Source: Hyphomonas sp. (GTDB taxonomy: Bacteria; Pseudomonadota; Alphaproteobacteria; Caulobacterales; Hyphomonadaceae). From it: a stretch of 64,000 nucleotides of DNA. Made by a program: the position numbers and the translations under genes. The DNA lies in contig NZ_PNMA01000003.1 of NCBI RefSeq assembly GCF_013823385.1, positions 124,001-188,000 of the forward strand, written 5' to 3'. The notes below the pieces were generated by a model. That model was not told where the DNA came from. It did no database searches and saw only the letters and a list, made by a program, of their open reading frames with translations. Positions within the stretch are counted from its first letter, which is position 1. Each line of letters begins with the position of its first letter. Of this stretch, positions 17,364-25,600 are shown in pieces.

Positions 17364-17393
17364 TAAAAGAAAAGCGCGCCGGTAAAGGCGCGC
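17364..17393 (-). terminator. Rho-independent terminator after popZ
   Basis: On the minus strand a 7-bp GC-only stem GCGCGCC/GGCGCGC with a 6-nt loop is followed by TTTTCTTTT. It lies 30 bp after the popZ stop and separates popZ from valS. Confidence 0.8.
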
Positions 17394-17423
17394 CGTTCCC
17401 TATAGCAAGTTTGAGGGATGAGG

Positions 17424-18092
17424 CTAGCGCGCCATGCGGGCAATCCGCTGTACTTCAGCTTCTACCTTCTCTTCGACGATGCGGGCGAGGTTGGCGTCGA
17501 GCCATTCCTTGACCATCGGCTTCAGCAGCTCGCGCACCAGGCCTTCCAGCGTGTTGTCGCTGCCAAGGTCCATCTTGGAGATCAGCTTGCCGAGCGCGCC
17601 AGCGGCGGATTCGGCGGTGTTGGGGTCAGTCAGAGGCTCATTTGCATAGCGCGGTGCGGCAGGCATTTTGGGCTCCGGTTGAGGGGCGGGTTGAGCGGCG
17701 CGGGGGGCAGGTCTCGGGGCCGGGCGGAAGGGCGCCTCGATTTCAGGCTCCGGTTCCGGCAGCGGGGCGGGGGCTGGCGCGGCGGCTTCCCGCGCGGTCG
17801 AAGCACCGAGAATCGCCTCGAAGGAGAATTCGGGGCCTTTGATCTCGGTGGTGAATTCTTCAGCGACTTCACCGGCAATCTCGTCGGCGAGATCTGCGTC
17901 GTCTCCCTCGAACATGCCAAGATCATCGGCATCGTTATCGTAGGAGAAATGCGGGCGGCTGGCCGGCTCGGCCGTCACCTCACGCATAACCGGCCGCCCG
18001 GCAGGGGGCGCAGGGCCATCATCTGCGATGATCTTGCGGATCGATGCGAGGATTTCCTCCATCGTCGGCTCTTTATGTGCTTCGTTGGCCAT
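17424..18092 (-). CDS. popZ: Polar organising protein PopZ (DUF2497)
   Basis: The protein is 222 aa. It has the three-part PopZ layout: a short N-terminal helix for client binding (MEEILASIRKIIADDG, residues about 11-26), a long disordered linker rich in Pro, Glu and Asp (residues about 30-155), and a C-terminal helical oligomerisation domain (LGKLISKMDLGSDNTLEGLVRELL...EWLDANLARIVEEKVEAEVQ). In Caulobacter PopZ forms the polar microdomain that anchors ParB at the chromosome origin. Its position between a TolC-type gene and valS matches what I recall for Caulobacter (popZ beside rsaFb). The linker carries several PAP/EPEP-like repeats, as in other family members. Confidence 0.93.
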   Translation of the reverse strand: MANEAHKEPTMEEILASIRKIIADDGPAPPAGRPVMREVTAEPASRPHFSYDNDADDLGMFEGDDADLADEIAGEVAEEFTTEIKGPEFSFEAILGASTAREAAAPAPAPLPEPEPEIEAPFRPAPRPAPRAAQPAPQPEPKMPAAPRYANEPLTDPNTAESAAGALGKLISKMDLGSDNTLEGLVRELLKPMVKEWLDANLARIVEEKVEAEVQRIARMAR

Positions 18093-18191
18093 CTCAGCCC
18101 CTCGCTGGCGGAATCACAATGTCTGATACCACCGTTAGGCCGCCGGGGTTAACAAGCGTTTGACATTATTAACGCCTGAGAGGCGAGTGGA

Positions 18192-19472
18192 TCAGCCAAT
18201 AGTGCCCAGTGCGCCAGTTGCGCGCAGCAGGTTGTGGGCCGCAACATACGCGTCTCTTTCTGCGGCGACCAGTGCCAGGCGCGCTTCGAACAGCTGCTGC
18301 TCCTGATCGAGGGCGTCCAGCGTCGAGCGCACGCCCACGGCGAGTTCTTCCTGGGCCCCTTCGTAGGCGATTTCTGCTGCTTCGACCTGACGGCGCGAGG
18401 CTTCGATCGAGCGCAGGGCGGCGTCATAGCTGAACCAGGCCTGGGTGACCTGCGCGCGCACCTGCGTTTCCAGATTGTCCACAAACCGCCGCGCCTGTTC
18501 CCGGCGCAGCTTGGCGCTCTCGGTCTGGGCCTTCACGACACCGCCAGTGAGCAGCGGAATGCGAGCCTGCGCCAGAGCGGACACGCTGGTATCGCGCTGG
18601 TCGTTATTGCCGAAAGTTTCCTGCACGCCGGCTGTTCCGACGAGGCTGACCTGCGCGCGCCCATCGGCCCTGGCCGAATCAACGGCGGCTTCGGCCGCGC
18701 GGAGATCTTCGCGGGCAGAGGCAATGGTCGGGTTGTCCTTGATTGCTGTCACCAGCGCGGTCTCGAGGGTTGCCGGCAGCGGCGGCACCGGCGGGGGCGG
18801 GGCCAGATCGCCAGGGCGAAGCCCGGTCAGATACTGATAGTTGGCTTCGCTGGCTTGAAGGGTTGCCTCAGCGCCAGCAAGTGCCGCGCGGGCGCCTTCC
18901 AGCCGCGCCTGCGCCTGCGCCACGTCCGTGCGGGTGACAACGCCGACATCGAAGCGGTCCTGCGCGGCGCGCACCTGCTCTGCAGTGACCTCGACATTGT
19001 TCCGGCGGATGGCGACGGCTTCCCGGTCGCGCACCACATCCATGTAGGCGGTGACAACCTGCAGCGTCAGATCCTGACGGGCAGCGGCAAAGCCGAGATC
19101 GGCCGAGCTGATGCCGGCTTCGGCCTGGCGAATGCCAGCGGAGACCTTGCCGCCGGTATAGATCGGCTGGACAGCCTGCAGCTGCGCCGTCGCAATCGGC
19201 CGGTCGCCAAGATTGAAGGCAAACGGGCTGGTCGTGTCGGTATATTCATAGCCGCCGCTGGCGGTGAAGTTCACCGTCGGCCTGCCTGCGCCGCGCGCGG
19301 CCACCAGGTTCTGCCGGGCGATATCCGTGCGGTAGCGCTCGATTTCCAGCTGCGGATTGGTTGCAAACGCCGAGGCAATCGCTTCCGGCAAGGTTTCGGC
19401 GAGCGCCGGCGCCGCCATGAAGAAGGAAAGAAGGCTGGTGCCGATCAGCAGCCGGGGCGTGAGCTTACGCAT
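18192..19472 (-). CDS. tolC: TolC-family outer membrane channel
   Basis: The protein is 426 aa. A Sec signal peptide (MRKLTPRLLIGTSLLSFF...LAE) is followed by two repeats of the outer membrane efflux protein domain. The first begins LPEAIASAFATNPQLEIERY and the second LETALVTAIKDNPTIASARE, a conserved internal duplication. Later segments such as ALDALDQEQQLFEARLALVAAERDAY form the second long coiled coil. It should trimerise into a channel-tunnel used by RND pumps or type I secretion systems; no partner gene is adjacent. A perfect palindrome lies upstream at 19527-19543, so a repressor may control it. Confidence 0.92.
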   Translation of the reverse strand: MRKLTPRLLIGTSLLSFFMAAPALAETLPEAIASAFATNPQLEIERYRTDIARQNLVAARGAGRPTVNFTASGGYEYTDTTSPFAFNLGDRPIATAQLQAVQPIYTGGKVSAGIRQAEAGISSADLGFAAARQDLTLQVVTAYMDVVRDREAVAIRRNNVEVTAEQVRAAQDRFDVGVVTRTDVAQAQARLEGARAALAGAEATLQASEANYQYLTGLRPGDLAPPPPVPPLPATLETALVTAIKDNPTIASAREDLRAAEAAVDSARADGRAQVSLVGTAGVQETFGNNDQRDTSVSALAQARIPLLTGGVVKAQTESAKLRREQARRFVDNLETQVRAQVTQAWFSYDAALRSIEASRRQVEAAEIAYEGAQEELAVGVRSTLDALDQEQQLFEARLALVAAERDAYVAAHNLLRATGALGTIG

Positions 19473-19526
19473 GATGAATACCCTGTTGGTCCTGTCAGCA
19501 GGGTATATAAGCTTTTCTTTTAATAA

Positions 19527-19543
19527 GGTGAACGCTGTTCACC
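19527..19543. promoter_or_regulatory. Palindrome upstream of tolC (putative TetR-type operator)
   Basis: GGTGAAC-GCT-GTTCACC is a perfect 7-bp inverted repeat 55 bp before the tolC start. GTGAAC/GTTCAC half-sites are typical for TetR regulators of efflux genes. It could alternatively act as a weak terminator for the PCMT-like gene, because the minus strand continues TTATT. Confidence 0.45.
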
Positions 19544-19567
19544 AAAACATATGGACGCAGGGTGTCT

Positions 19568-20221
19568 TCAGAAGGTGAAGGCCGGTTTGCGGTCAAATTC
19601 CACAAGGCGCGGCGGGCAGGCATCGAAGCCGTCGCGTGAGGAGAGGGTGTCTCCCGCCTTTGTGAAAACCTTGCCGCGGCCCAGGCGCCCGTCATCGCCG
19701 ACAACGGCCACGAGGCGGCCCCCATCGGAAAGCTGCGCGCCCCATGCTTCCGGCAGGGTTTCCACCATGCCGCAGACATAGATGACATCAAATGGCGCCT
19801 GTTCGGCCAGGCCCTCGGCCATCTTGCCTTCCACCGGCGCAATGCGATCAAGGCCGAGTTCGGCAAAGCGCGTGCTCATCGCGTCCACGAGGCCCGCCTT
19901 GTCTTCCAGCGCGATCACCGTGTCAGCCAGGTGGCTGATAAGCGCCGCTTCATAACCAGAGCCTGCCGCAATCACGAGCACGACATCTGTCGGCTTGATC
20001 TGAGCCATCTTGATCAGCTTGGCCGTATCGCGCGGCGTCCAAAGGGACCGGCCGGGTGCGGTTTCGATTTCCATCTCCGAATAGGCAACGGAGCGGCGCG
20101 AGCTGGGGACGAATTCCTCGCGCGGGGTGCGCAGGAAGGCGGCCACAATCGCCGGATCGGTCACATCATTCGGGCGGATCTGGCTGTCCACCATGATTTC
20201 GCGCGCAAGGTCGAAGTCCAT
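19568..20221 (-). CDS. Protein-L-isoaspartate O-methyltransferase-like protein
   Basis: The protein is 217 aa from the ATG at 20221; the open frame continues upstream through the tRNA-Cys gene and cannot be coding there. PCMT features are MVDSQIRPNDV near the N-terminus, REEFVP, the alternative substrate segment GRSLWTPRDTAKLI and the AdoMet loop VLVIAAGSGYEAALIS. The usual motif I (EIGTGSGY) is altered to VIAAGSGY, and the substrate loop differs from canonical Pcm, as in many alphaproteobacterial paralogues placed next to tolC. True isoaspartyl repair activity is therefore uncertain, while the methyltransferase fold is secure. Confidence 0.85.
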   Translation of the reverse strand: MDFDLAREIMVDSQIRPNDVTDPAIVAAFLRTPREEFVPSSRRSVAYSEMEIETAPGRSLWTPRDTAKLIKMAQIKPTDVVLVIAAGSGYEAALISHLADTVIALEDKAGLVDAMSTRFAELGLDRIAPVEGKMAEGLAEQAPFDVIYVCGMVETLPEAWGAQLSDGGRLVAVVGDDGRLGRGKVFTKAGDTLSSRDGFDACPPRLVEFDRKPAFTF

Positions 20222-20341
20222 CTTGAAAACGCCGTTTCTGAATCGCTGGATCGGTATGCCCCCTGTATCACGGCGGCTGCGCCGCGCAATGCGCAGGATC
20301 GCCGCGACATGCTTCTTCTGTGAAAGGTGATGAAAGGCCGA

Positions 20342-20370
20342 TTGTCTCCGCGCCCAAGCGCTGCTAGAGG
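20342..20370 (+). promoter_or_regulatory. Candidate promoter of tRNA-Cys
   Basis: TTGTCT, a 17-bp spacer and TAGAGG end 14 bp before the mature tRNA. The -35 is good and the -10 is poor, so confidence is limited. Confidence 0.35.
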
Positions 20371-20383
20371 GCCTTTCTCCTGA

Positions 20384-20457
20384 GGCCCTATGGCGGAGTG
20401 GTGACGCAGCGGATTGCAAATCCGTGCACCCCGGTTCGATTCCGGGTGGGGCCTCCA
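20384..20457 (+). tRNA. tRNA-Cys (anticodon GCA)
   Basis: The gene is 74 nt with encoded CCA. The acceptor stem GGCCCTA pairs with TGGGGCC (one G-T pair). The anticodon stem GCGGA/TCCGT closes loop TTGCAAA with anticodon GCA, and the T arm CCCGG/CCGGG has loop TTCGATT. The last 16 bases and one base beyond are repeated at 30649-30665, marking this gene as the integration site of the adjacent element. Confidence 0.95.
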
Positions 20458-20458
20458 C
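20442..20458 (+). repeat. attL, 17-bp core
   Basis: CCGGGTGGGGCCTCCAC is the T-arm/acceptor 3' half of tRNA-Cys plus one base. The identical 17 bases recur at 30649-30665. The integrase stop codon lies 7 bp away. Confidence 0.88.
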
Positions 20459-20464
20459 AATCAA

Positions 20465-21571
20465 TCATTTTTCGTTACCTTTCAGGTTGTTGGTGTGAGA
20501 ATTGGCTAACCTGCCCTCTTGGTTCGCCAAATTTTGTTCCCGTTCCATATCAGGGCTGAGCTTGTGCATTGCTTGCCGGGCGAGTTTCAGCCTGTCTGCA
20601 GCACGTGAATAACGCGCCACTTCGCTGAGGCTTCTGTGACCAGTGATGGCAGCGATTTCATGTGGACTGCAGCCGGCCTCAGCGAGGCGTCGTGCACATG
20701 CTTTGCGGAGGCCATGAGGGGAAAGGCCATCTGGTAGGCCGCAGGCTTTGGTGCGGGCTACAAACCACTGTGAGAGGGATTTGACACCATAAGGCGCCCC
20801 TCGATCTGTCAGGATGAACATTGCCTGACCGAGATCTATTCGATCTATTTCTGCCTGCAGCTCAGGCAGAACGGGGACCGCGACCGGCTGGCCGGTTTTT
20901 TGCTGAGTAATTGATATGGCGCCGCCTTTCAGGTGCTGGCGGCCCATTCGGGTAACGTCGCTCACCCTCTGTCCGGTGCAAAGGAATAGCTCCAGCGCTA
21001 GGCGTTCTCGGGTTCCGGAAGGGTACGATTTCCGGAAGTGTTCGATTTCGTCGTCGGTCCAGGTGCGATGACCTTCCGATTGATCTTTGACCTTCCGGAT
21101 GCCTTGGGTCGGATCGATCGATACAAGGCCGTGACGCTGGCCGTGGCTGTAAATGACACGCAGGACCTTCAGCAGTTCGTTTGCAGCCGCGGGGGTGCCG
21201 GATCGCTTGCTGATCAATTTTGTGACGTGTTGGCGCTCTAGGCGGGCTGCAGGCAGGCTACCGAACTCATCAACAAACTTGTCGATGATGCGGCGCCGAG
21301 GTGTTCTTGTCGCCTCAGCGAGGGCCTGAAATTCCTGGCTCTGCAGATAGTGGACAGAAAGAGCCCGGATGGTTCCCGCCGGGATGCGAGCAAGTGAATT
21401 GCGGTTGCCGCCTGTTTCAGAAGCCCTGAGGGCGGCGGCGTAGGCATCAGCGAACTCGCGAGATTGCGGGTCCGGCATAGGGCATTGATAGCCTCTCTGG
21501 CGAAAGCGCCAGCGGCGGCGGCCATGTCTGTCGACATAGCTCGAAAGGCCTTTAATCCGTACCTTGCTCAA
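20465..21571 (-). CDS. int: Tyrosine recombinase (phage-type integrase)
   Basis: The protein is about 368 aa from a TTG at 21571, beginning SKVRIKGLSSYVDRHGRRR, the usual opening of alphaproteobacterial prophage integrases; the frame runs further upstream to 21718 without a better start. It has an N-terminal arm-binding domain, a SAM-like core-binding domain and a C-terminal catalytic domain. The catalytic set is visible: Arg in CTGQRVSDV, His-x-x-Arg in SPHGLRKACARR, His in TGHRSLSEV and nucleophilic Tyr in VARYSRAADR. It catalyses site-specific recombination at the tRNA-Cys end next to it. The TTG start overlaps the preceding small gene by about 20 bp, suggesting coupled translation at the end of the long leftward operon. 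Confidence 0.93.
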   Translation of the reverse strand: MSKVRIKGLSSYVDRHGRRRWRFRQRGYQCPMPDPQSREFADAYAAALRASETGGNRNSLARIPAGTIRALSVHYLQSQEFQALAEATRTPRRRIIDKFVDEFGSLPAARLERQHVTKLISKRSGTPAAANELLKVLRVIYSHGQRHGLVSIDPTQGIRKVKDQSEGHRTWTDDEIEHFRKSYPSGTRERLALELFLCTGQRVSDVTRMGRQHLKGGAISITQQKTGQPVAVPVLPELQAEIDRIDLGQAMFILTDRGAPYGVKSLSQWFVARTKACGLPDGLSPHGLRKACARRLAEAGCSPHEIAAITGHRSLSEVARYSRAADRLKLARQAMHKLSPDMEREQNLANQEGRLANSHTNNLKGNEK

Positions 21572-21755
21572 GCGCGATATCCCACGGGTTAGGGGCGTCA
21601 GCCAGCACCGGTTCGGCTTGCTGATCGCTAATTTGAACTGTGATGCGACCATCAGGGTGAAGATCCACGCCAATTGGGCGAAAGCCGCAACGCTGGATAC
21701 CTGCGAGGCTTTGCGCAATTTTTGCTTGAGAGGGGTATCTAGCTTTGGCGGTCAT
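21552..21755 (-). CDS. Small protein upstream of integrase
   Basis: The protein is 67 aa if the internal ATG at 21755 is used, or 103 aa from 21863. The core (SQAKIAQSLAGIQRCGFRPIGVDLHPDGRITVQI) is a short helix followed by a beta hairpin. It resembles the uncharacterised small proteins that commonly sit immediately before tyrosine integrases in alphaproteobacterial prophages. A role in directionality of recombination is possible but unproven. Its end overlaps the TTG start of the integrase. Confidence 0.5.
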   Translation of the reverse strand: MTAKARYPSQAKIAQSLAGIQRCGFRPIGVDLHPDGRITVQISDQQAEPVLADAPNPWDIALEQGTD

Positions 21756-21873
21756 GGTCACATCGTGCAGTGAAGGGGTAGGCCGTGCGTCCTTGAAGGC
21801 AGGGGAAACGGTTGCGGGCGCCCAGGACGCTTTTCGTTGTTCGGCGGGCCTCAGCGCCGTCATCCTGAGCCCG

Positions 21874-22206
21874 CTAGTTCAATACGGCCGTCAGGCGAAC
21901 GCGGAGAGAAGATGCGGCTGAGCCGGCGGCCTCAACACATACTCCAATGAGAAAATTGGCTTCGCTTGTTGTTGTGCATTCGCGCTCAGCCGCGTCCCAA
22001 TACACGCGACTTCCGAGCGTGAAGACCTGCGAAGTGGCCTTCGGGAGCTCATAGACGCCTTCACAGTGAAGCACCAAATCGTGCCCAGTGGCCGCGTCAG
22101 CGCCCGCGACGCCGAACAAACGATCGATCAACACGCCTTCGCCAGAAATGATGTTCCTGGGCGAGGGGACTGTGATTGCGTTGCCGGGCTGAATGAAATT
22201 TCTCAT
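21874..22206 (-). CDS. DUF2190 family capsid cement/decoration protein
   Basis: The protein is 110 aa with a clear Shine-Dalgarno (AAAGG) before the ATG and a 1-nt gap after the preceding gene. The opening NFIQPGNAITVPSPRNIISGEGVLIDRLFGVAG and the later YELPKATSQVFTLGSRVYWD are typical of DUF2190 phage proteins, which are beta-rich and thought to stabilise the capsid surface like lambda gpD. Its place after the capsid and gpW-like genes agrees with a head role. It is the last structural gene before the integrase end of the element. Confidence 0.8.
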   Translation of the reverse strand: MRNFIQPGNAITVPSPRNIISGEGVLIDRLFGVAGADAATGHDLVLHCEGVYELPKATSQVFTLGSRVYWDAAERECTTTSEANFLIGVCVEAAGSAASSLRVRLTAVLN

Positions 22207-22207
22207 G

Positions 22208-22423
22208 TTACCAACCTTTCTTCATGCGGACGGTCAACGATTTCCGCGATTGACCGCCTTGTGCTGTTCTGAGTTCTTCGGTGAGGTCCTGAATGGCGCG
22301 GCGGAGCTCAGCGTCCGATCGATATTCGACACTGTTGCCGTCATATTCGACCTTCCGAACCCCAGAAGCGCGCGCCGCTTTCAGGGTTTCAAGCCGTGCT
22401 TCTAACTCCGCCACGCTTGCCAT
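22208..22423 (-). CDS. gpW-like phage head completion (head-tail joining) protein
   Basis: The protein is 71 aa from the ATG at 22423, which overlaps the capsid gene stop (ATGA). Two helices (VAELEARLETLKAARASG and DAELRRAIQDLTEELRT) flank a short beta hairpin RKVEYDGNSVEYRS, the fold of the gpW family. gpW-type proteins close the portal vertex and create the site for tail attachment. In lambda the gene lies between terminase and portal; here it follows the capsid gene. It is the only candidate interface for a tail in this tail-less element. Confidence 0.8.
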   Translation of the reverse strand: MASVAELEARLETLKAARASGVRKVEYDGNSVEYRSDAELRRAIQDLTEELRTAQGGQSRKSLTVRMKKGW

Positions 22424-24258
22424 CAGGGCACCGCCGCGTGATCGAGCCGTGTCCAGCCCCGCCATTCAACGAACGCGTGGCCAAGATCATGCCGGATCTT
22501 GAATTGCAGGGCATCGACTTCGAAGCCCCAGCGGCTTTCCGTCATGGGACCAGGCTGCCCCTCAAGGGTTGCCTTCACGAGGCCGTCCATCTGCGATGGA
22601 TTAGCGCTGAGCCAGCTCTTGTCTGTTGCGGACAACCGGGGCTCCACAACGACCTGAAGCTTCCCGGCAAGCGGGTTCACATCAGCAATGGCTGATGCTT
22701 GGACGGTGGCCACTGCTTTCAGCGCCGTTTCCTCGAATTCAGGCGCTACGATCCAGTAGGCAGGGAACACGCCAACAATAACATTGCCGCGACCCTTGCG
22801 CTTTGACATGGCTGCGCGCGCGGTCATGAGGCTGGTAACAATGGTCGCAAGGCTGGTGGTATTCAGCGTGGCGATGTTGCTGCGGTCGCCGTGGAACACC
22901 GGCGTTCCGTCTCGCATCGTGGGCCCCGCATGGCTGGCCTGTTCGATGAATGCGACCGCACGATCAGCTTCATCTGCGGCGAGACGCCGTCCCTGCGATC
23001 CAGAGAGATTGGCGAGGGCGCCAGCTCCATTTATGTAGAGTTGCCGGCTGATGGAGGTGATGCCGCCAAGAGTGTAGAGCAAGACAGGCTCACCGTCATC
23101 GGTGACGGCAGAGGTCTTGAACTCACCGGTTTCCGCAACGCGGTCGACCTTGAGCGTGGTCCAGTCGACAATCACATCGTTCTGCGGGCGGAAGTCCTGA
23201 AGGCTGCGCGAGCCAAACAGGGCGGTGATAGGGCTCGCTGCAGCTTCATACTCGCGGCGCACATTCATGTTTACCGCCTCGCCGGCAATCTGCGGCATGT
23301 CACTGGTCGCCAGCAGGCGGGTGAAAAGATCAACACGGCTGAGGCCGGTGGTCTGAATGCCCATCGACCGGGCGTAGGAGCGGTGCATTTCGTCCCACTC
23401 CAGGCCTGCGAGCTGACGGGCCGCGCCTTGCGGTTCCTCGCCGGTCATCCTGGCAACAATGGCGCCGGTCATAGCACGCCGTACCGCAGACGGATTGTCG
23501 AGCGTTTCGGCATTGTGGCGGGTCGCCGTCCGGCGCGCAGGGGCTGTCCGCTGGCGAAGGGCAGCAACGGCGGCAGCCCTTTCGTTGTCCGTTCCGGGAT
23601 CTTCTTCGCTGTCCATGCTGCGGCTCAAAACATCAGCACCCAGATTGAGGGCTTCTGCTGTCCGGCGGATGATGGCGACATCTTCGGAGGTGGCCGTTTC
23701 GGTCGCGGCTTCCGTGGCAGTGTCTTCGGTCTCGATTACTTCGTCTTCCATGACTTTTCCTTTGCTTCTTATGCGCGCCGCCGGGTCCGCCGGATCGACA
23801 ACCAGAGATGCTTCAACAAGTGTCCACGACATGGCGGTTCGAAGCGGCTTGCTGCCTCGCTCGCCATTTCGGTTCTGCCAGCGGGCAACGCGGTAGCCGA
23901 CGCTGAGAGAGGTAATGGTGCCGTCTTCGATGCGGCTTGCCAACCAGTCGAGATCGGAACCCTGCGAGAGCCGGGCGCGGCCGACAAGCTGTCCATTCTC
24001 GATACGAATGTTCTCGACACGGCCGATTGTATTTTCGACTGATAGAACATGGTCGAGCTGCAGCGGCAGGCTTTCTGGCCAACTCGCTCCGGCAACATCA
24101 AGCACCTCGAAAAAGTTGCCGCGATCAACCGGCGCGTCCGTTGCCAAAATGACTTCAAAGGTGCGGAGCTGGGGATTGTAGGTATTGGCAACTGGCCGCA
24201 TGCGGTTGACGACACGCGAAGGCTGGGCTCGTCTCTGGGCAGATGATCGCTTAAGCAT
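22423..24258 (-). CDS. Prohead protease-major capsid protein fusion
   Basis: The protein is 611 aa. Residues about 20-170 form a prohead protease domain: RTFEVILATDAPVDRG, the QLDHVLSVENTIGRVE block with the candidate catalytic His, and SLSVGYRV with the candidate Ser. A linker rich in Glu and Thr (residues about 170-260) probably acts as the scaffold or delta segment. The C-terminal 330 residues are an HK97-fold capsid protein (MNVRREYEAAASPITALFG, GGITSISRQLYINGAGAL). One chain therefore supplies protease, scaffold and shell, and self-cleavage must release mature capsid protein. It overlaps both portal (8 bp) and gpW (ATGA) genes. Confidence 0.88.
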   Translation of the reverse strand: MLKRSSAQRRAQPSRVVNRMRPVANTYNPQLRTFEVILATDAPVDRGNFFEVLDVAGASWPESLPLQLDHVLSVENTIGRVENIRIENGQLVGRARLSQGSDLDWLASRIEDGTITSLSVGYRVARWQNRNGERGSKPLRTAMSWTLVEASLVVDPADPAARIRSKGKVMEDEVIETEDTATEAATETATSEDVAIIRRTAEALNLGADVLSRSMDSEEDPGTDNERAAAVAALRQRTAPARRTATRHNAETLDNPSAVRRAMTGAIVARMTGEEPQGAARQLAGLEWDEMHRSYARSMGIQTTGLSRVDLFTRLLATSDMPQIAGEAVNMNVRREYEAAASPITALFGSRSLQDFRPQNDVIVDWTTLKVDRVAETGEFKTSAVTDDGEPVLLYTLGGITSISRQLYINGAGALANLSGSQGRRLAADEADRAVAFIEQASHAGPTMRDGTPVFHGDRSNIATLNTTSLATIVTSLMTARAAMSKRKGRGNVIVGVFPAYWIVAPEFEETALKAVATVQASAIADVNPLAGKLQVVVEPRLSATDKSWLSANPSQMDGLVKATLEGQPGPMTESRWGFEVDALQFKIRHDLGHAFVEWRGWTRLDHAAVP

Positions 24259-25600
24259 GAGCTTGCTCCGTCTGGGGTAGCGCTGGCGACATTGAAGGAG
24301 GGTCGTTGTCGATTTCGCTGCGCACTTCCTCAGGATCGCGCCCGCGAGCGGCTATCACTTCTGATCGGCTTTTCAGGCGAGCGCCGATAGCTGCAATGTC
24401 TGCCTCGACTTCGTCCTTCGGATTGATCGGATCCCAGCCGGGCCACATGAAAACAGGCTCGGGTAGTTTGTCCGGATCGGCCTCAAGGCGGCCCGCGAGG
24501 ATTTCCTGCAGGGCCCAGCGACGGAAGATCGGGCGAAGGGCCTGATGCTCTAGCAGGCTCTTCTGAAGTGCCTTCATCCGCCGACGAAACTCCATCAGTC
24601 CGAGGCGGGCGGACGAATAGTTGACCTGGCTGAGGTCGCCCGAAACAAGCTCATAGGGGACGCCAGCGCCAGCCGCGAGGGTACGCATCATATAGCGCGC
24701 AAGCTCTGGCTGCGCGCTGGCATCTCCATGGGGGGTGAAGGTAACTTCGGAGTCCGCAGGAATGACGCGGATAACGCCCGGCTCAAGCGAGAGGCTTTCT
24801 TCCGAACCACGAGAGAACCCGGCATCGCCGGACGGATCGCGAACGAAACCGGCGAAAAGCGCGGTCACTCGCGCCTTTGTCAGGATTGCGTCTTCGAGCT
24901 GGTCGAGCTCGACCGCCCTGGTCGCGATCGATGTGAGCGGCGAGACGCCGCGCATCTGACCGGGGTGGCGCGGATCGTAGATGTGAACGACATCAACCGC
25001 CGGAATGCGGACTGAAGGCCCGGCCATCGGGAAGGGGCCATCCGGCGGGGTGGGCAGGACCCAATACGCGACCCGGCGGCCGAACGCGTCGATTTCGATG
25101 CCCTGAACGATCATTCCGCCGTCGCCAAGATCTTCGTTCCGGTCCCGGTCGATCTGTTCGGGGCTGACCAGGCGCAACGCGAGCGCGCCAACGTCCGTGG
25201 TGTCCAGAATGAAGAAAGCCTCACCAGTGCGGACCCAGCTTTGCACCGCGCGGCGCAGCAAGCCCGCGAGATCAGACACGCCTTCTGCATCCGCTAGGTG
25301 CCAGAAGCGGTTCCAGCCGGCGACAATTGCCGTGTCCGGATGATGCAGGGAGGGGCCATCACCGGCGAGATTGGAAGTGTAGGCGTTCTCTACTGCACGC
25401 AGCGCCGGAGAATTCTCGACCAGGTAGCCGATGCGGGCGCTCACTAAGCGTGCTGCAGCATGTGCCTGGCTGGCTGGCGCCCTAAGGTGCGCAGACATAG
25501 GCCAGCGGCCGCTACCGCCAGCAGCGTCGTAGGAGCGGCGGCCCGTAAGAATTCTGGAGAAACTATTCCGAATGCGGACTACAAGGGACGCCATATTCAT
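24251..25600 (-). CDS. Phage portal protein, lambda gpB family
   Basis: The protein is 449 aa. The N-terminal part contains LVSARIGYLVENSPALRAVENAY and the middle has VVHIYDPRHPGQMRGVSPL, the hallmark of lambda-type portal proteins. VPYELVSGDLSQVNYSSARL and the WPGWDPINPKDEVEAD block complete the family pattern. Twelve copies would form the ring through which DNA enters the procapsid. The 3' end overlaps the protease-capsid gene by 8 bp and the 5' end overlaps the MerR-like gene by 4 bp, so the three are translationally linked. Confidence 0.92.
   Translation of the reverse strand: MNMASLVVRIRNSFSRILTGRRSYDAAGGSGRWPMSAHLRAPASQAHAAARLVSARIGYLVENSPALRAVENAYTSNLAGDGPSLHHPDTAIVAGWNRFWHLADAEGVSDLAGLLRRAVQSWVRTGEAFFILDTTDVGALALRLVSPEQIDRDRNEDLGDGGMIVQGIEIDAFGRRVAYWVLPTPPDGPFPMAGPSVRIPAVDVVHIYDPRHPGQMRGVSPLTSIATRAVELDQLEDAILTKARVTALFAGFVRDPSGDAGFSRGSEESLSLEPGVIRVIPADSEVTFTPHGDASAQPELARYMMRTLAAGAGVPYELVSGDLSQVNYSSARLGLMEFRRRMKALQKSLLEHQALRPIFRRWALQEILAGRLEADPDKLPEPVFMWPGWDPINPKDEVEADIAAIGARLKSRSEVIAARGRDPEEVRSEIDNDPPSMSPALPQTEQAHA

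Noticed and set aside
16023-17366. Long plus-strand open frame of 447 codons
   Set aside because: It is the antisense shadow of valS.
20222-20464. 5' extension of the PCMT-like reading frame
   Set aside because: It runs antisense through the tRNA-Cys gene; the ATG at 20221 starts the conserved domain.
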